From Aegilops tauschii subsp. strangulata (Eukaryota; Streptophyta; Magnoliopsida; Poales; Poaceae): 64,000 bases of DNA. Positions 12,973 to 25,785 of the stretch are shown here, one piece after another. The stretch's first letter is position 1. Every line of letters starts with the position of its first letter. A model generated the notes under the pieces. It did not search any database and had not been told where the DNA came from. It saw nothing but the letters and a program-made list of their open reading frames with translations. The position numbers and the translations under genes were made by a program. The stretch spans positions 380,161,633-380,225,632 of the forward strand of contig NC_053039.3 in assembly GCF_002575655.3 (NCBI RefSeq), written 5' to 3'.

Positions 12973-14310
12973 TGTAAGTGCATCTAGTGCCACCCCTAGT
13001 TGGTTTTGGAGTATTGACGACAAACCTGGTTGAGGGACTAATGTGTTTGTGAGAATTGTAGGATAACACAGGTAGTAGTCCCTCATTGAGTCGGTTTACC
13101 TACCGGAGATGACCCCTAAAAATGTATGAAGACATTGAAGACAATGGTGGTATGTGAAGATATTCACATACAAGACTATGACAAGAGAAGGCATTGCGTG
13201 AAGACTGCGGAGCGCGAAGACTTAGTTGTTTTGTTGTTTCCTTTTCTTCTTTGTTGAGTCGTAGGAACCACCGTACTGTTAAGTGGGGTCCCAGTGAACA
13301 AAGTCAGAGTGACTGAAGTGATGCTCAACCAAAATCCTATGTCTTCGAGCAAAGACAATGAGAGCAAATCTTATCCAGAGCTGGATGAGTCAGCTTTACT
13401 TGAAGCCCAAGTAAAGTTGCCGCGTGTGTTTGAAATCTGACCGTTGGAACACGTGTCAGTTCCTTAGTGACCCAGGGTCATTTCGGACAAATCAGGTCGG
13501 GTTGCCTAGTGGCTATAAATAGCCCACCCCCTACACCATAAATTGGTGGCTGCTCAGAGTTACTGCACGGCTTTTGTCATTTGAGAGCAACCCACCTCCA
13601 AAGCTTTTGAGAGAGAGAAATCCTTGCGAGGACAAAGCCCAAACACCCAGAGCCAAAGAGTGTTAGGCATCACTGAAGTCTTTCTGTCTGCGTGACCTGA
13701 AGACTTGTTACACTTGAGGACTGTGAATCCTCCAGCCGGTTAGGCGTCGCGTTCTGAGCATCCAAGAGTCATTGTGGATCGCCGGTGAACGAAGTCTGTG
13801 AAGGTTTGGAAGTCTACCTTGAAGACTTACCAGAGTGATTGGGCGAGGACTGGGTGTCCTTAGCTCAAGGGGAATAAGGTGAAGACGCGGTCTTCTGAGT
13901 TGAATCTCAGCCTCCCTAACCAGACGTACAGTTGTCACAGCAACTGGAACTGGTCCAACAATTCATGTGTCCTCAACAAGTGACTGGTTCTATCCTCTCC
14001 CTCTCCTTACTTACAGTTTGTCTTCGTGAAGTCATTGCCTATTTGCTTTACCTATTTGTCTTCACTATGTGACTACTATCGTTGTTTGGCTTCATACCAT
14101 CTTCCATGTTGATCCTTACTACCTAGCTGCTATTAGTCTTCGTGCTTTCACTTCATTGCATACTTGACTATGGGTTGCTTAGTGTAGTTTACCTTCCGCT
14201 GCATATCAATAGGTTCATTTCTATTGTTTGTCTTCGAAACTCTCATGTTTTGAAGACTTTCATAAAAATCGCCTATTCACCCCCCCTCTAGTCGATAACT
14301 AGCACTTTCA
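12973..14310 (+). repeat. 3' LTR (1338 bp) of the Sirevirus-like element
   Basis: It begins TGTAAGTGCATCTAG after the purine tract and ends CTAGCACTTTCA. Its last 890 bases match the 5' LTR without gaps. A TATA box is at 13514-13521 and a C-rich CACCCCCCCTCTAG block precedes the end. Confidence 0.95.
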
Positions 14311-15922
14311 GGGAGGATGGTGGAGACTTGATGAGGTTATTGAACCGTCACTTCAACTAGTGTGTAGCAGGGCACGGGAAGTTGTTCCTGTGGCACCTAC
14401 ACCAATTGAAGTGGAAGCTTATGATAGTGATCATGAAACTCCGGATCAAGTCACTACCAAACCTCGTAGGTCGACAAGGATGCGTACTACTTCAGAGTGG
14501 TTCATAATCCTGTCTTGGAAGTCATGTTGCTAGACAACAATGAACCTACGAGCTATGGAGAAGCGATGGTGGGCATGGATCCCGACGAATGGCTCGAGGC
14601 CATAAAATCCGAGAGAGGATCCATGTATAAAAACAAAGTATAGACTTTGGAAGAACTACTTGATGGTCGTAAGGCTGTTGGGTGCAGATGGATTTTAAAA
14701 GGAAGACGGACAATGATGGTAAGTGTCACCATTAAGAAAGCTCGACTTGTCGTTAAGATGTTTTCCGACAAGTTCAAGGAGTTGACTACGATGAGACTTT
14801 CTCACTCGTAGCGATGCTAAGAGTCTGTTGGAATTATATTAGCAGTTACTACATTATTTATGAAATCTTGCAGATAGGATGTCAAAACATTGTTTCCTCG
14901 ACGATTTTCTTGAGGAAAGGTTGTATCTGATACAACCAGAAGGTTTTTTCAATCCTGAAAGATGCTAACTAGTATGTAAAGCTCCAGCAATCCTTCTAAG
15001 GACTGGAGTAAGCATCTCGGAGTTGGAATGTGCGCTTTGATGAGATGATCAAAGATTTTTGGTTTATACAAAGTTTATGAGAAACTTGTATTTCCGAAGA
15101 AGTGAGTGGGAGCACTATAGAATTTTTTATGAGTATATGTTGTTAACATATTGTTGATCAGAAATGATGTAGAATTTCTGGAAAGCATACAGGGTTATTT
15201 GAAAAGTGTTTTTCAATGGAAAACCTGGATTAAGCTACTTGAACATTGAGCATCAAGATCTATAAGGATAGATCAAAACGCTTAATAGTACTTTCAAATG
15301 AATACATACCGTGACAAGGTTTTGAAGGAGTTCAAAATAGATCGGCAAAGAAGGAGTTCTTGGCTGTGTTACAAGGTGTGAGTATTGAGTAAGACTCAAG
15401 ACCTGACCACGGCAGAAGAGAGAGAAAGGACGAAGGTCGTCCCCTATGCTTTAGACGTAGGCTCTACAGTATGCTATGTTGTGTACCGCACCTGAAGTGT
15501 GCCTTGCCATGAGTCAGTCAAGGGGTACAAGAGTGATCCAGGAATGGATCACATGACAGCGGTCGAACTTATCCTTAGTAACTAGTGGACTAAGGAATTT
15601 TCTCGATTATGGAGGTGGTAAAAGAGTTCGTCATGAAGGGTTACGTCGATGCAAACTTTGACACTAATCCGGATGACTCTGAGTAGTAAACCGGATTCGT
15701 ATAGTAGAGCAGTTATTTGGAATAGCTCCAAGTAGCGCGTTGTAGCTGCATCTACAAGATGACATAGAGATTTTTAAAGCACACACGGATCTGAAAGGTT
15801 CAGACCCGTTGACTAATAACCTCTCTCACAAGCGAGATATGAACAAACCCCATGGGTGTTGGATTCATTACAATCGCATAGTGATGTGAACTAGATTATT
15901 GACTCTAGTGCAAGTGGGAGAC
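14311..15922 (+). pseudogene. Decayed Angela-type pol (reverse transcriptase to RNase H)
   Basis: No long frame survives, but short stretches are recognisable. One is the region before the reverse transcriptase with GEAMVGMDPDEWLEAIKSE (about 14557-14610), followed by GCRWIL-like and VAMLRVC-like fragments (to about 14830) and scattered RNase H pieces. The stretch ends with the purine tract CAAGTGGGAGAC immediately before the LTR. Many stops and small deletions are present. Confidence 0.75.
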
Positions 15923-16482
15923 TGTTGGAAATATGCCCTAGAGGCAATAATAAAATGGTTATTATTGTATTTCCTTGTTCATGATAATTGTCTATAATTG
16001 TATTAACTGGAAACCGTAATACATGTGTGAATACATAGACCACAACATGTCCCTAGTAAGCCTCTAGTTGACTAGCTCGTTGATCAATAGATAGTTATGG
16101 TTTCCTGACCATGGACATTGGATGTCATTGATAACGGAATCACATCATTAGGAGAATGATGTGATGGACAAGACCCAATCCTAAGCATAGCACAAGATCA
16201 TGTAGTTCGTTTGCTAAGAGCTTTTCTAATGTCAAGTATCATTTCCTTAGACCATGAGATTGTGCAACTCCCGGATACCGTAGGAATGCTTTGGGTGTAC
16301 CAAACGTCACACCATAACCGGGTGGCTATAAAGGTGCACTATAGGTATCTCCGAAAGTGTCTGTTGGGTTGGCACGAATCGAGACTGGGATTTGTCACTC
16401 CGTATGACGGAGAGGTATCTCTGGTCCCACTCGATAATGCATCATCATAATGAGCTCAATGTGACTAATGAGTTAGCCACGG

Positions 16483-19163
16483 TGAAAGAACATGTGGTGC
16501 CCCCATGTTTGGTTTTGGTAATTGACGACAATCTCTATGGACTAATGGTTGCCTTGAGTTATATTTGAAGGTTCTGTCCATAGGCTTTTCTTGGAGTACA
16601 TGTGTTGGTTTCAAGGAGAGTTTGTGTTGACCAAGGTGCTATTAAGGAATTATCCAAAGATTGGTCATGTGAGAGTTGAGCTTATTGCAAGCATGTCTTG
16701 AAGAAGAAGATTGTGTGATCATTCATGTTTACCTTCAAGACATCATCCAAATGAAGAGAGTTGGAAAGATTCTAGGTTGATCAAGACTAAGTCAAGAGTG
16801 AATCAAGTTGATCAACTCACAAAGCGTAGAAGATGTACCGAGAGGGATCAAGTGATCCCATGGTATGGTAAGCATTGTCCATTGTGCTTTGTGTACTAAC
16901 CCATGGTCTATGTGAGAGTTCTATGTGGGGTTAGGTACGTGTTCATGGGCTTGCGTCAAGAGGAAGATATCACTCAACCCATGGAGAGGATGACATCAAG
17001 TGGTGATCGTCATCAAGATTGCCGTGTGCAAGTTCAAGTGGAGCATCACGAAGAGATCAAGTGCTTGAAGCTTTCCTTCCATTGTGGTGACAATGGACTT
17101 GTGAAGATGTGACGAAGAGTGGCTCACCCATAGTGGACTATGGGGGAGTAATCATCTAGTCTTCATCGAGCCAACGCAATCAAGAAAGGTGGTCCAACTT
17201 GAGGGTGTCAAGATCGTCATCATCTAGCTCAAGTGGACCATGTGCAAGGCAAAGGTTTGCCCTTGATAGGTTTTCTATTTTACCGGTCTCATGGTGGTAG
17301 TTGGGAGACCGGATTATAGGATCGATAGCCGTACTATCAAGGGGGGCTCTCAAGTGAGTAGCTTGATCGTATCGTTCGTTGAGAGCTCAAACCATTGCAT
17401 CCTTGCATCATGTTTCTTGGTTCTTGTAAGGTTCTCTTTGTGAGTCTTAGATCTTATGGTCATCTTGACGACAAGCGTGAGTTCATCGAAAACGGAGTTT
17501 GCATGCGTCTTCTATTATGTTTTCGATGTTGAAGGTTTTACCGGTCTTATCCGAGGAAGGGTTCTCACCATTTTATTTTGGGCCTTTTCTCATTTGCTTC
17601 TTATTGGTATTTCTATCAAGATTGTGTTAGCCCTTGTCGCTAGCTTTCCAACAAACTTGGTTTCGTCGAATTCGGAGTCCGTTTGCAGAAGTTGTGTCAG
17701 TTTTGGTGTCCTTTAAAGGGGCTGCTGCGGATGTAATTTTTTAGTACCGCTCCAGAGCTGTACTACCGCGGCTCCTGAGCGGTAGTACCGCTCCGGACCA
17801 AAATCTCGTGTTTTGCTCAGCGGAAGTAGGCACGGAAGTATTTTTTTTGTACCGCTCGCAAGCAGTAGTACCGCTACCACTTGCGGTAGTACCGCTATCC
17901 CTAGCGGTAGTACGGTGAGGTCGAGCGGTAGTACCGTGGGGACGAGCGGTAGTACCGCTCCGGCGGTTCTACTGGCCTTTTGCCTCATCGCTGTTGTTTT
18001 TCAAAGGGGTACTACCGCCCTAGCGGTAGTACCGCTCCTTGGAGCGGTAGTACCGCTCTGTGCGGGCTGTGAGCATAACGGTTGGATTTTTCCCCACCTA
18101 TAAAAGGAGGTCTTCTTCCCCATTGAACCTTATCCTTTGAGCTCGTGTTCTTCCCCCATTGTTGACCTTCTTCGAGCTTGCTAACTCTCAATTCCTCCAT
18201 GGATTCTTGCTAGTTTTTGAGGGAAAAGAGAGAGGAGATCTAGATCCACATTTCCACCAATCACTTTCTCCTCTATGTGAGGGGAACCCCTTGGATCTAG
18301 ATCTTGGAGTTCTTGTTCTCCTTCTTGTTCTTCCTCTCATTTTCTTCCCTAGCATTAGTTGCTTCGGTGGGATTTGAGAGAGAAGGACTTGGGCACTCCG
18401 TGTGCCCTTGCCATTGCATTTGGTGCATCGGTTTGAGTTCTCCACGGTGATACGTGGAAGTTACAAGTTGAGAAGCTTATTACTCTTGGGTGCTTGGTAC
18501 CCTTGAGCTTGTTCCTCTTGGGTGCTTGGGCGCCCTAGACGGTTGGTGGTGTTCGGAGCTCAATCATTGTGGTGTAAAGCTCCGGGCAAGCGTCGGGGTC
18601 TCCAATTAGGTTGTGGAGATCGCCCCGAGCAATTTGACGGGTTCCGGTGACCGCCCCCAAGGGTTGCCAAAGTGTACGGGTTCGGTGACCGCCCCCAAGG
18701 GTTGCCATTTGTACGGGTTTGGTGACCGCCCTCAAGGGTCCCTTAGTGGAATCACGGCATCTTGCATTGTGCGAGGGCGTGAGGAGATTACGGTGGCCCT
18801 AGTGGCTTCTTGGGGAGCATTGTGCCTCCACACCGCTCCAAATGGAGATTAGCATCCGCAAGGGTGTGAACTTCGGGATACATCGTCGTCTCCGAGTGCC
18901 TCGGTTATCTCTTACCTGAGCCCTTTACTTATGCACTTTACTTTGTGATAGCCATATTGTTTCTTGTCATATATCTTGCTATCACCTAAGTAGTTTTTCT
19001 TGCTTAGCATAAGTTGTTGGTGCACATAGGTGAGCCTAGTTGTTGTAGGTTTTGTGCTTGACAAATTAACCGCTAGGTTTATTCCGCATTTGTTCAAGCC
19101 TCAACCGTAATTATTTTAAAGCGCCTATTCACCCCCCCTCTAGGCGACATCCACGATCTTTCA
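16483..19163 (+). mobile_element. Solo LTR (2681 bp), Sirevirus/Maximus-like, with target duplication CACGG
   Basis: The insert begins TGAAAGA and ends TCTTTCA, a perfect 7 bp terminal inverted repeat. It is flanked by CACGG at 16478-16482 and 19164-19168. No primer site, purine tract or coding sequence is inside, so it is one LTR left after recombination between two. A TATA box (CCTATAAAAGG near 18096) and a CACCCCCCCTCTAG block near the end resemble the Sirevirus LTR at 12973-14310. Confidence 0.9.
17741..18060 (+). repeat. Cluster of GCGGTAGTACCGC palindromes inside the solo LTR
   Basis: AGCGGTAGTACCGCT and partial versions recur about ten times in 320 bases, spaced 15-40 bases apart, just upstream of the LTR TATA box. 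The perfect core GCGGTAGTACCGC is self-complementary, so both strands can form hairpins. Confidence 0.85.
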
Positions 19164-20341
19164 CACGGGATCATGCGTTACGGAACGAGTAAAGAGGCTT
19201 ACCAGTAGCGAGATTGAACGAGGTATTGGGATACCGACGATCGAATCTCGGGCAAGTAACATACCAATAGACAAAGGGAATTGTATACGGGATTGATTGA
19301 ATCCTCGACATTGTGATTCATCCGATGAGATCATCGTGGAACATGTGGGAGCCAACATGGGTATCCAGATCCCGCTGTTGGTTATTGGCCGGAGAACATC
19401 TCGGTCATGTCAACATGGTTCCCGAACCCGTAGGGTCTACACACTTAAGGTTCGGTGACGCTAGAGTTGTTATGGGAAATTTTATGTGGTTACCGAAGGT
19501 TGTTCGGAGTCCCGGATGAGATCCCGGACATGACGAGGAACTCCGGAGTGGTCCGGAGGGGAAGATCGATATATTGGACGAAGGGTATTGGAGTGCGGAA
19601 TTGTTCTGGGAGTACCGGGTGACGACCAGCGTGACGAAAGGTGTTTCGGAGGCCCCGGCAAGCGTTGGGGGCCTTATGGGCCAAGGGGAGGGGGCACACC
19701 AGCCCACTAAGGGGCTGTGCGCCCCTCCCAACCCCTCTCACGTAACCTGGAGAGGTGGGGGCGCCTCCCCTAGGGCAGCCGCCCCTCCCGGCTTGGGGGG
19801 CAAGTTTCCTAGGGGTGGGGGCGCCCAAACCCATCTAGGGTTTCCCCTGTGGCCACCGCCCCTCCCCTAGGGAACCCTAGGGCACCTCCTCCACCCCCTT
19901 CCCCCTATATATAGTGAGGGAGAGAGAGGGCAGCCGCACCCCTTCTCCTGGCGCAGCCCCTCCCTCCTCCAACTCTTCCTTCTCCTCCATAGAGCTTGGC
20001 GAAGCCCTGCAGGAATACCACAAGCTCCACCACCACGCCGTCATGTTGCCGGAGTTCTCCCTCAACTTCTCCTCTCCCCTTGCTGGATCAAGAAGGAGGA
20101 GACATTCCCGGGCTGTACGTGTGTTGAACGCGGAGGCGCCGTCCGTTCGGCGCTAGATCGGATCTTCAGCGATTTGAATCGCCGCGAGTACGACTCCATC
20201 AACCGCGTTCTTGTAACACTTCGGCTTAGCGATCTTCAAGGGTATGAAGATGCACTCCCTCTCTCTCTTGTTGCTAGCATCTCCTAGATTGATCTTGGTG
20301 ACACGTAGGAAAATTTTGAATTATTGCTACGTTCCCCAACA

Positions 20342-20733
20342 CAAAACTCCGAAGTAAATCATGTTGTGCGACTGAATGCGCACATGGATGCTGCAGTGGT
20401 CTTCAGTTTTAAACCGTGCTAGCCCGACCGGCTTAATTAGCCATTATTTTAGACAAACCGGCTTAATTAGCTGGGTTGTTAACCGCAGCTACTATACCTT
20501 CACCGCGTCAATAGCCAAATCAATGCCGGCAATAAACGTTGCGTGCTGAATTCTCCGTATTTACAGCCGCGAGTTAACATGACAGCGATCAATGCTCACG
20601 GAAACGCCGTCTCCCTCTCTATAAATAGCGACAACTAGTAATGACACCACGGCACAGCAGCATCACAGCGTCCGTCCATTCACATCGCCGTACGTAGGCA
20701 CGTAGCTAGTCGATCAACAGACACCAGACCGCC
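20342..20733 (+). promoter_or_regulatory. Promoter and 5' leader of the ECA1-like gene
   Basis: This is unique-looking sequence between the Angela LTR and the gene. A TATA box TATAAATA is at 20620-20627, about 107 bases before the ATG, with a CA-rich leader (CAGCAGCATCACAGCG) in a normal plant arrangement. No transposon end is seen between the TATA box and the ATG. Confidence 0.6.
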
Positions 20734-20807
20734 ATGGCTAGGGCCAGCGGCTGGCTCTTCTCCCTCTTCATGTGCCTCGTCCTTGCAGTCGCCTCGTCCG
20801 TCACTGT

Positions 20808-21829
20808 TGCTGGAATTTAGTCTATTTTGGGCGGCCCAATAATTATTTCAGAAATTTCTAATAAATCCTAGAGGCCCACTTAGCCCATTTTTGCAAGGCA
20901 AGGGATACTACTAAAGTTTAGTCCCACATTGCTAGTTTAGAGGGAGTTGGACCTCTTTATAAGGGAGGTTCTTTCCCCACTTGTATGAGCATGAGAACAA
21001 GAGGGACATACATGCGCGTTCCTCCTCCGCCACCCGCCTCGCCTCGCCACGCCGCGCCGCGGGTTGCGGGAATGAGCCGAGCCGATGTCTAAATTTTTGC
21101 GAAAGTGGAGTTCGAATGCGAACGGTGCAGCCCTTCGGCTGCTGGCTGTTCGCTTCATCTCCGTCTCTTCGTTTGGCCTCCCGTCGCTGCCCTCTCGCCT
21201 CCTTCTCTTGCGCCTATAAAAGGGAGGTCGCTCCTCCCAGAGAGACGCACCAGAACTACTCCTTCCCTCGCCATGGGTTCCATCTCTGAGTTGTTGCTGT
21301 CTTCCTCATCCCGGCTTGCGGCATGCACCACACGTCGGGACAGTAGGCCTCCGAAACCGCACCTTTTGAGTCCTGTACGGGAGAAGGGTGATAAGGTTTT
21401 TGGGGACCGCTCAGCGCGACTACTGGCTGCTTCATCACGGACGATCCAGTCGTCGACGACTACTTCCCCGACGACGACTTCTTCCCCGATGTCCACGACC
21501 TCCTTGACGACATGGCAGGCGAGGACACCGACCCCAAGTCCAGCGCTTCTGCTGCTGCTGTCCCGTACGTGTTCTTCTCCTTTCTATTAGAGGTCCTCCT
21601 ACAGTTCCTTGTTCTAGTATTTGCCCTAGATATGTTAGACTCTATTTCATATATGCAACTTGCTATACTATCTGCTCTAGATATGTTTAGTTATAGTTCA
21701 TATATGAAGATGTTGTTTACCTTCTCTTTGTCAAATCGCATGGCTTGTTTTATCACTACTATTCTGGTCATGCTTTATCTAGTATTTCTGTTAATAAAAT
21801 CATTCGGTAAATTGCTCATATTTCCAACA
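20808..21829 (+). repeat. 5' LTR (1022 bp) of the 20.8-27.4 kb Copia element
   Basis: It carries TATA boxes at about 20953 (CTTTATAAGG) and 21215 (CTATAAAAGG). Compared with the 3' LTR it lacks about 51 bases near 21098, where ATTTTTGC direct repeats flank the missing segment. It ends TTTCCAACA and is followed at once by gag-like sequence. Confidence 0.93.
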
Positions 21830-21880
21830 ATCCAAAAACCTTATTATAGGCAATTTACCGTGAGTGGTTTTGCTGCTTCC

Positions 21881-24800
21881 ATGAGACCTCCTATGTTTGA
21901 GGGTATCCACTATAAGAGGTGGCGCGTGAGAGCAGTCTTATGGTTTCAAACCATGAGTTGCTATGATGCCACTCTCGGTAAACCTGAAGGAGAGCTTGAT
22001 GCTCAACAGGCACAAGCTTTTCAGAAAATGGATACTCTGTTTAAGGCTGCTCTCTTGAGTGTTCTTGGTGAGAACATAGTTGATGCTTATGCGTCAATTG
22101 ATAATGGAAAAGATATGTGGGATGCACTCGAGGCCAAGTTTGGGGTCTCGGATGCTGGCACTGAGCTGTACATCATGGAGCAATTCTATGATTACAGGAT
22201 GACTGAAGAGCGCTCCGTGGTTGAGCAAGCTCATGAGATACAGTCATTTGCTAGAGAACTTGAGCACTTCAGTTGTATGCTACCGGACAAGTTTGTTGCC
22301 GGAGGTATCATCACTAAGCTTCCTCCTTCGTGGAGGAACTTTGCTACCTTACTGAAGCATAAGAGACAGGAGTTTTCCGTCCCGGATCTCATTGGCACTC
22401 TTGATGTGGAAGAAAAGGCGAGAGCAAAGGATACACGTGCTCGAGGTATTGAGGGAGGATCTAGTGCCAATCTGGTACAAAAGAAGAACTTCCAGCCCCA
22501 CAAGTTCAAGAACAAGGGCAAGTTTGATGGGAAGAACAAGGCTGTGCAGCACACGAACTTCAAGAAGAAGAATGACAAGAAGAAAGGTGCTTGTCATGTG
22601 TGTGGCGATCCTGATCATTGGGCTCCTAGTTGCCCTAATCGCTATGACAAGCGTCACCCTGGGAAAGGCGGCAAGACCGCTAATGTTGTCATTGGAGACA
22701 CTGACATGAAGGATGATGGGTATGGTATATTTCCCACTATTCTTTCAGTATGTCATTCTCCTGATTGGTTGATTGACACGGGTGCTAATGTGCATGTATG
22801 CGGTGATATTTCCATGTTTTCGTCTTATCAGACCGCAGGGACTTCAACCGTGCTGATGGGAAACGGTTCAAGTGCTTCTGTTCGTGGTGTTGGCACAGTC
22901 GATCTGAAGTTTACTTCGGGGAAGATCGTGCGGCTGAAGAACGTGCATTATGTCCCCTCTATCAATAAAAATCTTGTTAGCGGATCTCTTCTGTGTAGAG
23001 ATGGCTACAAGCTTGTCTTTGAATCGAATAAATTTGTAATATCCAAGTATGGAACGTTTGTTGGTAAAGGCTATGAGTCAGGAGGTCTGTTTCGTTTATC
23101 CTTATCAGACGTTTGCAATAAAGTTGTTAATCATATTTGCAACAATAGTGAATCCAATGTGTGGCATTCACGTCTCTGTCATGTTAATTTTGGTTGCATG
23201 TCACGACTGGCGAAGTTAAACTTAATCCCTAGTTTCACCACTGTCAAGGGATCTAAGTGTCAAGTTTGTGTGCAAGCTAAGCAACCTCGTAAGTCTCACA
23301 CGACTGCGGAAACGAGAAATCTTGCACCACTAGAGCTCATACATTCAGATCTATGTGAAATGAATGGTGTTTTGACAAAAGGTGGAAAGAAATATTTCAT
23401 GACGTTAATTGACGACTCCACTAGATACTGCCGTGCGTATCTTCTGAAATCTAAGGATGAGGCTTTGAAATTTTTCAAGATCTATAAAGCTGAAGTGGAA
23501 AACCAACTTGATCGAAAAATCAAGAGGCTTAGGTCCGACCGTGGTGGAGAGTATTTTTCCAATGAATTTGATGATTTTTGTGTAGAACATGGTATAATCC
23601 ATGAGAGGACGCCTCCCTATTCACCTCAGTCAAATGGGGTGGCCGAAAGAAAGAACCGTACTCTAACTGATTTGGTTAATGCCATGTTAGACACATCGGG
23701 TCTCTCCAAGGCATGGTGGGGGAGGCGATATTGACGGCATGTCATGTCCTAAACCGAGTTCCCACAAAGAACAAAGAGATAACTCCATTCGAGGAATGGG
23801 AGAAGAAAAGGTTAAAACTCTCTTATCTACGAACATGGGGTTGTTTGGCAAAAGTCAATATTCCAATTCCAAAGAAGCGGAGGCTTGGACGAAAGACTGT
23901 GGATTGTGTTTTCCTGGGATATGCTTTTCATAGCATTGGCTATAGATTCTTGGTTGTAAAATCTGAGGTACCTGACATGCATGTCGGTACGATCATGGAG
24001 TCAAATGATGCGACTTTCTTTGAAGATATCTTTCCCATGAAGGATATGGCTACCTCATCTAATCAGGAGATGCCTAGTTCATTGAATCAGGAACCAGTTA
24101 CAATTACCAAACTCGCCATTTCGATGGAACACTTTGAATGTCCTGTGGAGGAGAACAATGAAGTTCCTACTAGGAGCAAGATACAGAGGACTGCAAAGTC
24201 CTTTGGTGATGATTTTCTTGTGTATCTCATAGATGACACTCCCAGTTCTATTTCAGAGGCCTATGCATCTGAAGATGCTGACTACTGGAAGGAAGCAGTT
24301 CGTAGCGAGATGGATTCCATCTTGGCGAATGAAACTTGGGAGATAACTGATCGTCCTTATGGGTGCAAACCTATAGGATGCAAATGGGTATTCAAGAAGA
24401 AGCTTAGGCCTGATGGTACTATTGAAAAGTACAAGGCTCGGCTCGTGGCTAAGGGTTATACCCAAAAGGAAGGTGAAGACTTCTTTGATACTTACTCACC
24501 TGTGGCTCGACTGACCACTATTCGAGTTCTACTTTCACTAGCTGCCTCGCATGGTCTTCTCGTTCATCAAATGGATGTTAAGACTGCTTTCCTAAATGGA
24601 GAGTTGGACGAGGAAATTTATATGGAACAACCATATGGGTTTGTACTAGATGGTCGGGAAGGAAAAGTGTGCAAGTTGCCGAAGTCTTTGTATGGACTCA
24701 AGCAAGCACCCAAACAGTGGCATGAGAAGTTTGAAAGAACTTTAACAGCTGCAGGCTTTGTTGTGAACGAAGCTGACAAATGTGTGTACTATCGCCATGG

Positions 24801-25785
24801 TGGGGGCAAGGGAGTTATCCTTTGCTTGTATGTTGATGACATACTGATTTTCGGAATAAATCTGAATGTTATTAAGGAGGTCAAGAATTTCCTATCTCGC
24901 TGTTTTGAGATGAAGGATTTAGGAGTTGCTGATGTCATTCTGAATATCAAGTTGTTGAGAGACGATGATGGTGGGATTACATTGCTTCAATCTCACTATA
25001 TGGAAAAGATCTTGAGTCGCTTTGGATATAGTGACTGCAAACCCTCTCCAACACCTTATGATGCAAGTGTGTTACTTCGAAAGAATCGAAGAATTGCTAG
25101 AGATCAATTGAAATATTCTCAGATTATTGGCTCGCTTATGTACTTAGCAAGTGCTACAAGACCTGACATCTCTTTTGCTATTAGCAAACTGAGTCGGTAT
25201 GTCTCAAAACCAGGAGATGTGCATTGGAAAGCTCTAGAGAGAGTTTTGCGTTATTTGAAAGGCACTGCGAATTATGGAATTCACTACACCGGGCACCCAA
25301 AGGTGCTTGAAGGGTATAGTGATTCAAACTGGATCTCGGATGCTGATGAGATAAAGGCCATGAGCGGATATGTATTCACTCATGGAGGTGGCGCTGTTTC
25401 TTGGAAGTCTTGCAAGCAGACCATCTTAACGAGGTCAACAATGGAAGCAGAACTCACAACACTAGATACAGCTACGGTCCAAGCAGATTGGCTTTGTTGG
25501 CTCTTGAATGACTTGCCGGTTGTTGAGAAACCTGTATCGGGTGTCCTTATGAACTGCGACAATCAAACTGTGATCACGAAAGTGAGCAGCTCAAAGGATA
25601 ACATAAAGTCATCAAGACACGTTCAGAGAAGGTTAAAGTCTGTCAGAAAAATGAGAAACTCCGGAGTTATTGCATTGGATTATATCCAAACGTCTAAAAA
25701 TCTGGCAGATCCTTTTACTAAGGGTCTATCACGTAATGTGATAGATAATGCATCGAGGGAGATGGGTATGAGACCCATAATATGA
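21881..25785 (+). pseudogene. gag-pol: Copia gag-pol with one frameshift
   Basis: One frame reads out of the LTR through the in-frame ATG at 21881 to 23734. It has a gag domain (MFEGIHYKRW onward), a CCHC knuckle (CHVCGDPDHWAPSC), a protease with WLIDTGANVHVCG, an integrase zinc region (VWHSRLCHVN with CQVC) and the integrase core (HSDLCEM, SDRGGEYFS, PQSNGVAERKN). At 23713-23730 a run GGTGGGGGAGG is one G short of keeping the frame. The second frame to 25785 gives the rest of integrase, reverse transcriptase (QMDVKTAFLNG, YVDDIL) and RNase H ending at DPFTKGLSR. One missing base is the only coding lesion evident. The usual start of gag upstream of MRPPMFEG seems deleted. Confidence 0.93.

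Larger units (their letters stand above)
1..14310 (+). mobile_element. Sirevirus-lineage Ty1/Copia LTR retrotransposon, left end outside window
   Basis: The element runs from a partial 5' LTR through a primer site, gag, pol, a separate long env-like ORF, a polypurine tract and a complete 3' LTR. The domain order protease, integrase, reverse transcriptase, RNase H makes it Copia. The extra ORF after pol, repeated purine tracts and a leader primed by initiator Met tRNA point to the Sirevirus (SIRE/Maximus) lineage. All three coding regions carry stops or frameshifts, so this copy is not autonomous. It is inserted in the pol region of an Angela-like element that resumes at 14311. The left target duplication is outside the window and could not be checked. 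Confidence 0.93.
14311..20341 (+). mobile_element. Angela/BARE-1/WIS-type Copia element, 3' part only
   Basis: The downstream half of an older Copia element resumes directly at the end of the Sirevirus insertion and ends with CGTTCCCCAACA at 20341. Its pol remnant is much more decayed than the inserted element, as expected for the host of a younger insertion. The 5' LTR, gag and most of pol should lie left of the window. Confidence 0.85.
15923..20341 (+). repeat. Angela-type 3' LTR, split by a solo LTR
   Basis: The LTR starts TGTTGGAAATATGCCCTAG at 15923 and ends CCCCAACA at 20341. Without the insert at 16483-19163 and one target copy it is about 1733 bp, the usual size for Angela/BARE-1. 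A TATA-rich promoter (CCCTATATATAG) is near 19902-19915. Confidence 0.9.

Noticed and set aside
17456..18377. Plus-strand frames in the solo LTR as genes
   Set aside because: They lie wholly inside an LTR bounded by inverted ends and a target duplication, and are built partly from the GCGGTA repeats.
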